NCBI GenBank assembly: GCA_965229345.1
Contig: OZ245872.1
Location: 3,410,001 to 3,474,000 of the forward strand
DNA length: 64,000 nucleotides
From: PBB1 sp965229345
Lineage (GTDB): Bacteria > Pseudomonadota > Gammaproteobacteria > Burkholderiales > Burkholderiaceae_C
Direction of reading: 5' to 3'
Notes under the pieces: model-generated
The model's input: the letters and a program-made list of their open reading frames with translations, nothing else
What the model was told of the DNA's origin: nothing
The model's database searches: none
Made by a program: the position numbers and the translations under genes
Part shown: positions 1-8,483 of the stretch, one piece after another
Numbering within the stretch: the first letter of the stretch is position 1
Layout of the letters: the number at the start of each line of letters is the position of its first letter

Positions 1-3000
1 ACCACGCTGATGGCCTACCACCTGGCCGAGCTGTCCGATCTCAACGCCTACGACGGCACGCTGAACCTGGCCGACACCCGTGTCGGAGGCACGCGCACGG
101 TGCACATCAAGAACGACACCCCGCTGGCCATCTATGGCGTCGACGGCGTGCCCTGGAAAACCAAGGGCGGAGTCAGCACGCTGACCTTCACCGCCACTGA
201 CTCGGACATCGCCACCAAGTGGCTCGACTCATTCGAGATCCGCAAGGGCAGCGACGTCTGGTCCACGACGCTGATGCGCAGCGAGGTGCGCCCGATCCAG
301 CAGCTGAAGGTGCCGGTGCAGCTGATCCGCGACACGCTGCTGCGTCTGTACGACGAGCTGTGGTCGGCACGCAAGTCCGGCACGGTCGATGTGAACCCGC
401 TGGACCAGTACTACACCGCGGTGCCTGGCGCGACCACCCAGTTCAACACGGTTCCCGAGTACGCCAAGTTCCTCGACTTCATGACGGGCAGCTCGTTCCC
501 CGACGTGGTCATCGACCGCGATGTGCTGAAGGCGCGCATCGACACCATCGTCGAGGGCATGCTGGAGGCGATCCAGCAGGTCTACCGCACCTTCCTGAAA
601 GACGCGCCAGGCAGTCTGGTGCCGGCGCTCGAATTGATCGACAGCGGCCTGACCGGCGACGTGGCGGTGCGCACCACCGGTGACAGCCAGTCGCGCAGCA
701 GCGGTGACTTCAGCGGCAGCAGCAGCCTGCTGGGGTCGTCGTCGCAGGACTTCCGCTCGCTGTTCTTCCTCGGCGCCAACGGGGTGATCCAGCCCGGGGC
801 CGCGCAGCCTGCGCCCGACCAGATCGACACCGAATGGAAGCTGCGCGTCGACGAGACGGCGGCCGGCAAGAAATACCGTCTGGTCAATGCACTGAATGCC
901 GATCAGTCCAGCAGCATCAACATCCTGCTCGACAACCTGCTGCGCTCGGCGGGCACCGAAACCTCGGTGGTCGATCTGTTCGGCTTCGGCACGCGCATCG
1001 GCAAGACCATCGCCCACGAATTCGGCCACCAGCTCGGCCTGTTCGATGAGTACGGCCCGGCCTCCAGCCTGCCCGCGTTCTACCAGTCGGGCTTCTTCCA
1101 GGACAGTGCCCAGGCCTCCAACCTGAACTTCATGGGCAACCTGCTGAACCTGCAGGTGACCCAGAAGCAGCTGGTGGCCCTGTCGATGGCGCTCGACGAG
1201 CCCAGCCTGGCGGTGGCCGACGGCAGCGCCGCGGCGGGCCACATCAGCCTGTCGGCCGACGACCTGATCACCTGGCTGCGCGGCCTGCAGCTGCTGGACC
1301 TGTACCACTACCCCGGCTCCACACCGCGCCAGGAAGGCAGCGGCGCGCCCGCCGTGTATGACGCCGCAGGCACCCCCGTGCCACCGCCTTCCTCCACGAC
1401 GACCGCCTACACCACCACCGCAGCCGCTGCGGCGGTGCCGGTGTGGACCGTACCGACCTCCGGCGTGGCCACCGGCATCACCGACAGCGGCTTCGATGCC
1501 GCCAGCGCCTGGACTGCCGATGGGCAGGCCACCGTGAGCGGCGGCAAGGGCGTGCTGGCCGAAGGCGATGCCTACCTCTCGCGCCTGATGCAGTGGGCGG
1601 TGGTGCCCGATGGCGCCACGGGCCTGAGCTTCACGGTGGCGGTGACCGCCGGCCCGCAGGCCACGGACCAGCCGCCCGATGCGTTCGAGGTCTCGCTGCT
1701 GGACGGCCCCACCGGCCTGTCGCTGCTGCCACTGGCCGCGCTCACCGCCTCGGACGCGGCGGTGAACCTGCAGCTGGGCGCGAACGCGAACCTGGCCGCG
1801 GGCACCACCGCCACGGTGCTGCCCGATGGCTCGATCCGCTACGTCGTGCCGCTGAAGGCAGGTGCTGCGGGCCACACCGCCGTGCTGTTCCTCGACCTGC
1901 TCAGCTTCGGCCCACCGGGGTCGGTGGTGCAGATCGACAACGTGTCGTTCGTCTCGACGCCGCCCGCTGGCGACCTGTCGCCGGTCTTCGCGCCGGTGCC
2001 AGCGCCTGCGCCGATCGACGAAGGCAGTGCCTGGAGCCTGCAGCTCGCCGCCACCGATCCGCAGGGCGAGGCCGTGAGCTATGTGCTCGACACCGCGCCC
2101 TCAGGCGCCCAGATCAGCGCCACCGGGCTGATCACCTGGACAGCCGCCGACGGCCCGGCCAACGCCAGCTTCACCGTGCGCGCCGTCGATGCCCTGGGCA
2201 ACAGCTCGGCCCCGCTGTCGTTCGTCGTGCCGGTGCGCAACGTGGCGCCCTCGTTGAGCGTGAGCGCCCCCGGCAACCTCGTCGCCGGGCAGGCGTTCGA
2301 GCTGGCGCTGGCCTCCAGCGACCCCGGCCAGGACACCCTGCAGCAATGGCACATCGACTGGGGCGACGGCACGCAGTCCACGCTGCCGGGCACCGCCACC
2401 CGCGCCAGCCACACCTACGCGGCAGCGCTGTCGAACGCAGCCATCACCGTGCAGGCCACCGACGAAGACGGCACCTGGACGGCCCCGGTGCTGACCCGCC
2501 AGGTGCTGCCCGCCGACACCCCGCCTGCGAACCAGGCTCCGGTCGCGCACGCCGACAGCGCGCTGACGCTGCGCGATCAGGCCGTGGTGATCGATGTGCT
2601 CGCCAACGACACCGAGCCCGATGGCCAGGCGATGACGGCCGAGGCATACACGCAGCCGGCACACGGCACGCTCGCCCGCGACAACGCCGGCCGCTTCGTC
2701 TACACGCCGAATGCCGGCTACGTCGGTGCCGACAGCTTCAGCTACCGCGCCACCGACGGGCAGCTGTTCAGCGACCCGGTCACCGTGGCGATCGAGGTTC
2801 GCGCGGTCAATGACGCGCCGGTGGCCGTGGCCGACAGTGACAGCACCCCGCGGGACACGGCCAAGGTGCTGAACGTTCTGTCGAACGACAGCGACCCGAA
2901 CGGCGACGCGCTGTCGGTCGTGATCGTCACGGGCCCATCCCATGGGGCACTGGCGTTCAACCCCGATGGCACCCTGACCTACACCCCGGCGCTGGATTAC

Positions 3001-5178
3001 AGCGGTGCCGACTCGTTCACCTACCGCGCCAGCGATGGTCTGGCACAAAGCGGCATCGTGACGGTCAACCTCGATGTCACGCCGGTCAACCACGCGCCCG
3101 TGCTCGCACCCGTGGCCGATGCGACTGTCAATGAAGGCAGCACCTTCACCGTGCAGCTCGCAGCCACCGACGCAGAGGCAGACGGTTTGACTTACGTGCT
3201 GGACGCTGCGCCGGCAGGGGCGGCTGTCGATGCGTCAGGCAACGTCACCTGGACGGCGCCCGACGGCGCGGCGTCCGTGGTGTTCACCGCACACGCTGTC
3301 GATGCGCAAGGGGCGTCGTCCGCCACCCGCAGTTTCACGGTCCAGGTGGCCAATGTGGCGCCCACCCTCGCGGTGGATGTGCCGGCCGTGGTCCGCGCCG
3401 GCGAGGCCTTCACCGTCGGCCTGCAGTCCAGCGATCCGGGCGCCGACACCATCTCGCAGTGGCGCATCGATTGGGGCGACGGCACCCAATCCACCGTCGC
3501 CGGTACGGCGACCAGCACCGGCCACACCTACGTTGCCGCGCTGCCAGGTGCCACCATCACGGTGCAGGCCATCGACGAAGACGGCACCTGGACCGCCCCG
3601 GCGATCACCCGCGACGTGCTGCCAGCCATCACCCCTGTCAACCACCCACCGGTGCTGGCTGCGGTGCCCGATGCCAACGTGCTCGAAGGCAGCAGCTACG
3701 CCGTGAACCTGTCGGCCACGGATCCCGACGGCGATGCAGTGACCTATGTGCTCGACAGCGCGCCTGCGGGCGCCAGCATCGACGCGGCCGGCGTGGTGCG
3801 CTGGAATGCCACCAACGGACCCGCGGTGGGCAACTTCACCGCCCGCGCGATCGATGCGGCCGGTGCATCGTCATCGCCAGTGAGCTTCGTCGTCACCGTG
3901 GCCAACGTCGCCCCGGTGATCACCGTATCGGCCCCGACCACCGTGCGCGCAGGTACGCCGTTCACGCTGAGGCTGTCAGCCACCGACCCGGGCGCCGACA
4001 CCATCAGCCAGTGGCTCATCAACTGGGGTGACGGCACGCAGTCCAGCGTCCCGGGCGCCGGGGCTGCCGTCAATGTCAGCCACACCTACAGCGCCGCGCG
4101 TGCCGCAACCGGCATCGTTGTGCGCGCCGTCGATGCCGATGGCACCTGGACGGCACCCACGGTGACGCGCGACGTGCTGGCTGCGGCGCCCTCACCGCGC
4201 CCCCGCGACGACGACGATGGCCGCGAGCGGCAGAAGGAGCGCGAGCGCGAGTCCCGTGACCGCGAGCACGAACGCCAGGAGCGTGAGCGCAGCGAGCAAG
4301 AAGACCGCAAGCCACGCACCGAGCAACGCGACAGCGAGCGGCCCAGCTTCAGTTCGCGCGTGGAGATGGTCGATCAGACCGCTCACCGCGCGTTCCGAAC
4401 GCTGGCCGTGGTGGTCGCCGACAACCAGCCCGCGAGCAACTTGGACAACGGCGCGCCGCTGACCGCCGAAGCCATGCAGGCGCTGATCGAGTCCCAGCCG
4501 ACCGCTGCCGGCCTGCCCAGCGCTACGCCCACGGGCACGCTGCAGATCAGCACCATGGTGGCCACCGAACAAGGCCTGCGGATGCGCTTCAACCGGGCCC
4601 TGTCGGCTGCCGCCCTGCAAGCCGCACCGGGATCGGCCCTGCTGCTGTTGCGGGGCGACCAGGTGGTGCCTGGCACGCTGGTGATCGACCCCGACGGGGC
4701 CGGCCTGCGCTTCGATGCTGCCGGCGGCATGCTGCCTGCCGGCGAGTACCGCGTGATGCTGCGTGCGGACACCGGCGCCTTCGTCACGCCGGAAGGCGAT
4801 CGCCTCGACGGCGACTACGACGGCCGCGCCGGTGGCGACTACCATGGCCGTTTCACGGTGCCGGTGTCGGCCCACAGCCGCGCCACCGAGGCCAGCTCCG
4901 ATCTGCTGCAAATGGCGTCGGCCTGGAGCGATGCCGCGGTCTATGCTGCGCTGTCCGGCGGCTGGGGCGGTGCGATGAGCGCGGCACTGGGTCCGCTGGT
5001 CAGCGGCAGGCGGCGTCGCGGCCGGGCCGTGTCGGATCAGGCCGTGCGTGTCGATGGGCTGGATCGGCTGCACACTGACGACCTGGACTTTGCCGTGCAG
5101 GCCATGGTGCCGACGGCGGTCGCCACGCAGGCCGGCCGCGCGCGCGCCTCGGCCAATGACTGGGAGATTCGGCTTTGA
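1..5178 (+). CDS. Giant repeat-containing exoprotein with metzincin-type zinc motif (5' end outside window)
   Basis: The reading frame is open to the left edge, so the ATG at position 10 is probably internal. About 1,722 residues are visible, numbered here from position 10. A zinc-metalloprotease signature HEFGHQLGLFDE lies at residues 336-347 and fits the metzincin pattern HExxHxxGxxD. After it come a jelly-roll-like segment, three cadherin-like/PKD pairs (PKD cores WGDGTQS near residues 783, 1155 and 1338) and two VCBS/Big-type domains near 840-1025. A very charged Arg/Asp/Glu stretch follows near 1397-1447, then a bacterial Ig-like domain. The architecture is that of large secreted or surface proteins. 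The stop overlaps the TolC start (TGATG), so I infer it is the cargo of the downstream export genes. Whether the protease motif is active is unknown. Confidence 0.85.
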   Translation, partial: TTLMAYHLAELSDLNAYDGTLNLADTRVGGTRTVHIKNDTPLAIYGVDGVPWKTKGGVSTLTFTATDSDIATKWLDSFEIRKGSDVWSTTLMRSEVRPIQQLKVPVQLIRDTLLRLYDELWSARKSGTVDVNPLDQYYTAVPGATTQFNTVPEYAKFLDFMTGSSFPDVVIDRDVLKARIDTIVEGMLEAIQQVYRTFLKDAPGSLVPALELIDSGLTGDVAVRTTGDSQSRSSGDFSGSSSLLGSSSQDFRSLFFLGANGVIQPGAAQPAPDQIDTEWKLRVDETAAGKKYRLVNALNADQSSSINILLDNLLRSAGTETSVVDLFGFGTRIGKTIAHEFGHQLGLFDEYGPASSLPAFYQSGFFQDSAQASNLNFMGNLLNLQVTQKQLVALSMALDEPSLAVADGSAAAGHISLSADDLITWLRGLQLLDLYHYPGSTPRQEGSGAPAVYDAAGTPVPPPSSTTTAYTTTAAAAAVPVWTVPTSGVATGITDSGFDAASAWTADGQATVSGGKGVLAEGDAYLSRLMQWAVVPDGATGLSFTVAVTAGPQATDQPPDAFEVSLLDGPTGLSLLPLAALTASDAAVNLQLGANANLAAGTTATVLPDGSIRYVVPLKAGAAGHTAVLFLDLLSFGPPGSVVQIDNVSFVSTPPAGDLSPVFAPVPAPAPIDEGSAWSLQLAATDPQGEAVSYVLDTAPSGAQISATGLITWTAADGPANASFTVRAVDALGNSSAPLSFVVPVRNVAPSLSVSAPGNLVAGQAFELALASSDPGQDTLQQWHIDWGDGTQSTLPGTATRASHTYAAALSNAAITVQATDEDGTWTAPVLTRQVLPADTPPANQAPVAHADSALTLRDQAVVIDVLANDTEPDGQAMTAEAYTQPAHGTLARDNAGRFVYTPNAGYVGADSFSYRATDGQLFSDPVTVAIEVRAVNDAPVAVADSDSTPRDTAKVLNVLSNDSDPNGDALSVVIVTGPSHGALAFNPDGTLTYTPALDYSGADSFTYRASDGLAQSGIVTVNLDVTPVNHAPVLAPVADATVNEGSTFTVQLAATDAEADGLTYVLDAAPAGAAVDASGNVTWTAPDGAASVVFTAHAVDAQGASSATRSFTVQVANVAPTLAVDVPAVVRAGEAFTVGLQSSDPGADTISQWRIDWGDGTQSTVAGTATSTGHTYVAALPGATITVQAIDEDGTWTAPAITRDVLPAITPVNHPPVLAAVPDANVLEGSSYAVNLSATDPDGDAVTYVLDSAPAGASIDAAGVVRWNATNGPAVGNFTARAIDAAGASSSPVSFVVTVANVAPVITVSAPTTVRAGTPFTLRLSATDPGADTISQWLINWGDGTQSSVPGAGAAVNVSHTYSAARAATGIVVRAVDADGTWTAPTVTRDVLAAAPSPRPRDDDDGRERQKERERESRDREHERQERERSEQEDRKPRTEQRDSERPSFSSRVEMVDQTAHRAFRTLAVVVADNQPASNLDNGAPLTAEAMQALIESQPTAAGLPSATPTGTLQISTMVATEQGLRMRFNRALSAAALQAAPGSALLLLRGDQVVPGTLVIDPDGAGLRFDAAGGMLPAGEYRVMLRADTGAFVTPEGDRLDGDYDGRAGGDYHGRFTVPVSAHSRATEASSDLLQMASAWSDAAVYAALSGGWGGAMSAALGPLVSGRRRRGRAVSDQAVRVDGLDRLHTDDLDFAVQAMVPTAVATQAGRARASANDWEIRL
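1981..4185 (+). repeat. Three cadherin-like/PKD protein repeats with two VCBS-type units between the first and second
   Basis: Units of about 540 bp start near 1981, 3094 and 3643. Each encodes a domain opening with an APV..DEGS-like strand, followed by a PKD domain with an IDWGDGTQS or INWGDGTQS core and ending in DGTWTAP. The two VCBS/Big-type units lie at about 2527-2810 and 2812-3087. The repeats are diverged at DNA level, so they are old duplications and not recent expansions. Confidence 0.8.
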
Positions 5179-6578
5179 TGTTTGCTCTGACCAGGTACCC
5201 GGGCCGCTCCGGTTGGCGTCTGTCTGTGGTCGCGCTGTGCCTGGGGCTGGGCCTGGCCGGCAGCGCCTGGGCGCAGGACGCACCGGCGGCCGCCCCGGTG
5301 CAGGTCACCCCACCACCGCCCCCCCGCGGCATCGGCCTTGGCGCCATCCTCGACATGGCGCGCTCCAACGACGCGCAGTACGCCGCTGCCGTCGCCACGG
5401 CGGAAGCCGGACGCGAGAAGCTGCCGCAGGCCCGGGCCGCCAACCTGCCCAGCATCAACGCCACCTACAACCCCAAGCGCAGCAACGACCGCTCGTCGCA
5501 GTACTCCGGTGGACGCACCTTCAATGCGAACAGCAGCGCGCTGACCATCACCCAGGCATTGATCCGCCCCGCCAACTGGGCCGGCACCGACCAGGGCGAG
5601 TTGCAAGTGCAGCTCGCCGAGCAGCAACTGCAGCTCGCCGCACAGGACCTGCTGCTGCGCGTGTCCCGTGGCTACTTCGACGTGCTGCAGGCGCAGGACG
5701 ACCTGGCTGCCGCAGCAGCACAGCAAGACGCGATGGTTCAGCAGCTGGCGCAGACCAAGCGCGCGCTGGAGGTCGGCACGGTGCCGATCACCGACTTCAA
5801 CGAGGCGCAGGGCCGCCACGACATCGCCGTGGCCCAGCGCATCGCCGCGGCCAACGAGCTCGAGTCGAGAAAGCGCGTGCTCGAGCGTTACATCGCCCAG
5901 CCCTTGCCGCCGCTCGCTCGCCTGGGCGCCTCGGCCAGCGTGGACCTGCTGACGCCCGAGATGCAACGCCAGCTGGTGGCCGACGCCTCCAGCAACGCGC
6001 TGCAGGTGCAGATCGGCCGCACCACCTCGCAAGTGGCCGAGACGGAAATCAGCCGCCGCGAAGCCGGGCACTACCCCACGCTCGATCTGGTGGGCTCGGT
6101 GCGCGACGACCGCAACCAGAACTACGGCCAGTTCGGTGGGAGCAACACCCGCGAGGCCAGCATCGGTGTCGAGCTCACGGTGCCGATCTACCAGGGTGGC
6201 CTGGTGAGTTCGCGCACCCGCGAAGCCATCGCCGACCGCAACCGCGCGCTGCAGGAGCTGAGCAACGCACAGCGTCAGGCCACGCTCGATGCCGAGCAGG
6301 CGCAGCTCGGCGTGCAGTCGGGCAGCGCGCTCACGCAGGCGCTGAAGCAGGCCCTGGTCTCCAGCGAGACCCAGCTGCGCAGCACGCAGCGCGGCCTGCA
6401 GGTGGGCGTGCGCACCCGCGTGGACGTGCTCAACGCCGAGCAGCAGCTCTATGCCACCCGCAAGGACCTCGCCGCGGCCCGCTACAAGACCCTGGTGGCC
6501 ACCTTGCAGCTCAAGGCCGCCGCCGGGATCCTGGCAGACACCGACCTGCGCGCGCTGGATGCGCTGCTGACCGATTGA
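5178..6578 (+). CDS. TolC-family outer membrane efflux protein
   Basis: 466 residues, the usual TolC size. The N-terminus has a signal peptide (basic start, hydrophobic core, AWA-Q cleavage near residue 32) and a short proline-rich linker. Long coiled-coil helices follow in two structural repeats, with family landmarks RVSRGYFDVLQAQDDL, VPIYQGG and VGVRTRVDVLNAEQQLYATRKDL. It should form a trimeric outer-membrane channel. The start overlaps the stop of the giant exoprotein gene (TGATG), indicating translational coupling. Periplasmic adaptor genes follow, so it most likely provides the exit duct of this locus. Confidence 0.93.
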   Translation: MFALTRYPGRSGWRLSVVALCLGLGLAGSAWAQDAPAAAPVQVTPPPPPRGIGLGAILDMARSNDAQYAAAVATAEAGREKLPQARAANLPSINATYNPKRSNDRSSQYSGGRTFNANSSALTITQALIRPANWAGTDQGELQVQLAEQQLQLAAQDLLLRVSRGYFDVLQAQDDLAAAAAQQDAMVQQLAQTKRALEVGTVPITDFNEAQGRHDIAVAQRIAAANELESRKRVLERYIAQPLPPLARLGASASVDLLTPEMQRQLVADASSNALQVQIGRTTSQVAETEISRREAGHYPTLDLVGSVRDDRNQNYGQFGGSNTREASIGVELTVPIYQGGLVSSRTREAIADRNRALQELSNAQRQATLDAEQAQLGVQSGSALTQALKQALVSSETQLRSTQRGLQVGVRTRVDVLNAEQQLYATRKDLAAARYKTLVATLQLKAAAGILADTDLRALDALLTD

Positions 6579-6659
6579 GGCTGGCTCACGGCCTGCCGCC
6601 AGACCTGGCCACCGTCTGGCAGGCCCTGGCATGCTGATCCCTGTACCTGCCTGTCCGCC

Positions 6660-8483
6660 ATGGCTGCCGTGATCGACCGCGCACCCGACGCCCCTGCCGG
6701 CGACCCCTGGCACGCGCTGGCCCAGGCGCTGACGGCCGATGCGCTGTGCCGCTCCTGGCTCGAGGTGTTGTGCCGCGATCTGGCTGAAGCCGAGGCCGGC
6801 CTGCTGCTGATGGCCCAGGCCGATGGTGCCTACGCGCCCGTGGCCGCCTACCCCGCCGAGCGCGACCTGAGCCACCTGCGCGAGATCGCCACCGAGGCCC
6901 TGCGCCAACGCGATGCGGCGGTGCACCGCGATGACATGGGACAGGTGCAGATGGCGTTCCCGCTGCTCAATGGCGAGCAGCTGCAGGGCGCGGTCGTGCT
7001 GGAACTCGGCGCGGTGCCGCAGAGCCGTGTCGACCAGGTCGTCAAGCTCGTCAACTGGGGTGCCGGGTGGCTCATCGGCCTGCTGCACCAGCGCGATCTG
7101 GCCGCACAGCGGCAGCATCTGCGGCAAGGCAGCTTTCTGCTCGACACGCTGCTGGGCCTGCTGGCCGAGCGCAGCCCGCGCGAAGCCGCACTGGCCGTGG
7201 TCAACCGGCTCGGGCGCGAATTCGACAGCCCGCAGGTGCTGCTGGCCCTGGCGCGTGGCCAGACCCTGCAGCTGCTGGCCCTGAGCCATGCCGCCTGGTT
7301 CGACGAAAAGGCGGGGCTGCTGCGCCAGGCCACGCAGGCCATGCACGAGGCGATGGACCAGCGCCAGCGCATCGTCTGGCCACCTGCCGACGGCGCGGCC
7401 TCGGCGCTGGTCACCTCGGCCCACCGGCGCTACGCCGAAGAGGCTGGCGCCCCGGCGCTGGTGAGTCTGCCGCTGCTGCACGATGGCCAGGTGGCCGGCG
7501 TGCTGATGCTCGAGCGCCGCAGCGCGCTCGCCGCCGCCGACATCGACTACCTCGACAGCGTGGCGGTCGGCCTGGCCCCCGCCCTGATGCTGCAGCGCGA
7601 GGCCCACGAAGGCACGCTGGCCCGTGCCCGGCGCACCGCCCGCCGCAGCCTCGAAGCGCTGATGGGGCCACGCTACCCGGCGCTGAAGCTCGCCGCGGGG
7701 GCGCTCGGCGTCGTCTTGCTGCTGCTGGCGGTGATCCCGGTGCCGTTCCGCATCGCCTCGCAGGCGCTGGTCGAAGGCTCGGTGCAGCGTGCCGCCGTGG
7801 CGCCCTTCGAAGGCTATCTGCGGGAAGCGCCCGCGCGGGCAGGCGATGTGGTGAAGGCTGGCCAGGTGCTGGCCACGCTCGACGACCGTGATCTGAAACT
7901 CGAGAAAGTCCGCTGGGAGTCCGAGCTGGAAGTCTCGTTGCGCAAAGAGCGCGAAGCCATGGCCAATGGCAACGCCGTGGAGCAACGGCTGGCCGGCGCG
8001 CAGGCCAACCAGGCACGTGCGCAGATGGATCTGGCGGTCTCCAAGCTCGAGCGGGTGAACATCCTCGCGCCGTTCGATGGCACCGTGGTCAAGGGCGATC
8101 TGACGCAGCAGCTGGGCTCGCCGGTGGAACAAGGCAAGGTGCTCTTCGAGCTGGCCCCACTGGACACCTGGCGCGTGATCCTGAAGGTGGACGAACGCGA
8201 CATCGGCCATGTGCAGGTCGGCGCCGCGGGCGAGCTGGTGCTGGCCAGCCTGCCCGGCCAGGCCTGGCCGTTCCGCGTGAAGAAGCTGACGCCCATTTCC
8301 GTGGCCGAAGACGGGCGCAACCACTTCCGCGTCGAGGCCGAGCTCGGCCCGGGCGCGCCCCGGCTGCGGCCCAACATGGAAGGCGTGGGCAAGGTCGATG
8401 CCGGGCGTGCCAGCCTGCTCTGGATCTGGACCCGCTCGCTCACCGACTGGCTGCGCCTGACCTGGTGGAAGCTGCTGCCATGA
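6660..8483 (+). CDS. GAF-like domain fused to HlyD-type periplasmic adaptor
   Basis: 607 residues. The first ~340 are cytoplasmic in character and hold a GAF-like segment (about 150-315). One transmembrane helix (about 341-363, rich in L/V/A) is followed by an HlyD/biotinyl-lipoyl hybrid: a first half near 370-415, a short coiled coil, and a second half with the motif ILAPFDGTVVKGD near 465-477. HlyD proteins normally bridge an inner-membrane pump to TolC. A large GAF sensor on the cytoplasmic side is unusual and could couple signal or motor binding to the adaptor (inference). It ends in an ATGA overlap with the M50 gene. The GAF call is from general sequence character and is less sure than the HlyD half. 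Confidence 0.82.
   Translation: MAAVIDRAPDAPAGDPWHALAQALTADALCRSWLEVLCRDLAEAEAGLLLMAQADGAYAPVAAYPAERDLSHLREIATEALRQRDAAVHRDDMGQVQMAFPLLNGEQLQGAVVLELGAVPQSRVDQVVKLVNWGAGWLIGLLHQRDLAAQRQHLRQGSFLLDTLLGLLAERSPREAALAVVNRLGREFDSPQVLLALARGQTLQLLALSHAAWFDEKAGLLRQATQAMHEAMDQRQRIVWPPADGAASALVTSAHRRYAEEAGAPALVSLPLLHDGQVAGVLMLERRSALAAADIDYLDSVAVGLAPALMLQREAHEGTLARARRTARRSLEALMGPRYPALKLAAGALGVVLLLLAVIPVPFRIASQALVEGSVQRAAVAPFEGYLREAPARAGDVVKAGQVLATLDDRDLKLEKVRWESELEVSLRKEREAMANGNAVEQRLAGAQANQARAQMDLAVSKLERVNILAPFDGTVVKGDLTQQLGSPVEQGKVLFELAPLDTWRVILKVDERDIGHVQVGAAGELVLASLPGQAWPFRVKKLTPISVAEDGRNHFRVEAELGPGAPRLRPNMEGVGKVDAGRASLLWIWTRSLTDWLRLTWWKLLP

Noticed and set aside
229..1875. Long minus-strand open frame (548 codons) across the exoprotein gene
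   Set aside because: Low-complexity Arg/Gly/His/Gln-rich product typical of the antisense of a GC-rich gene; the plus strand holds clear domains.
5037..8324. 1,095-codon minus-strand frame over the TolC and HlyD genes
   Set aside because: Antisense artefact of high GC third positions; no domain or start signal, while the plus strand encodes well-known families.
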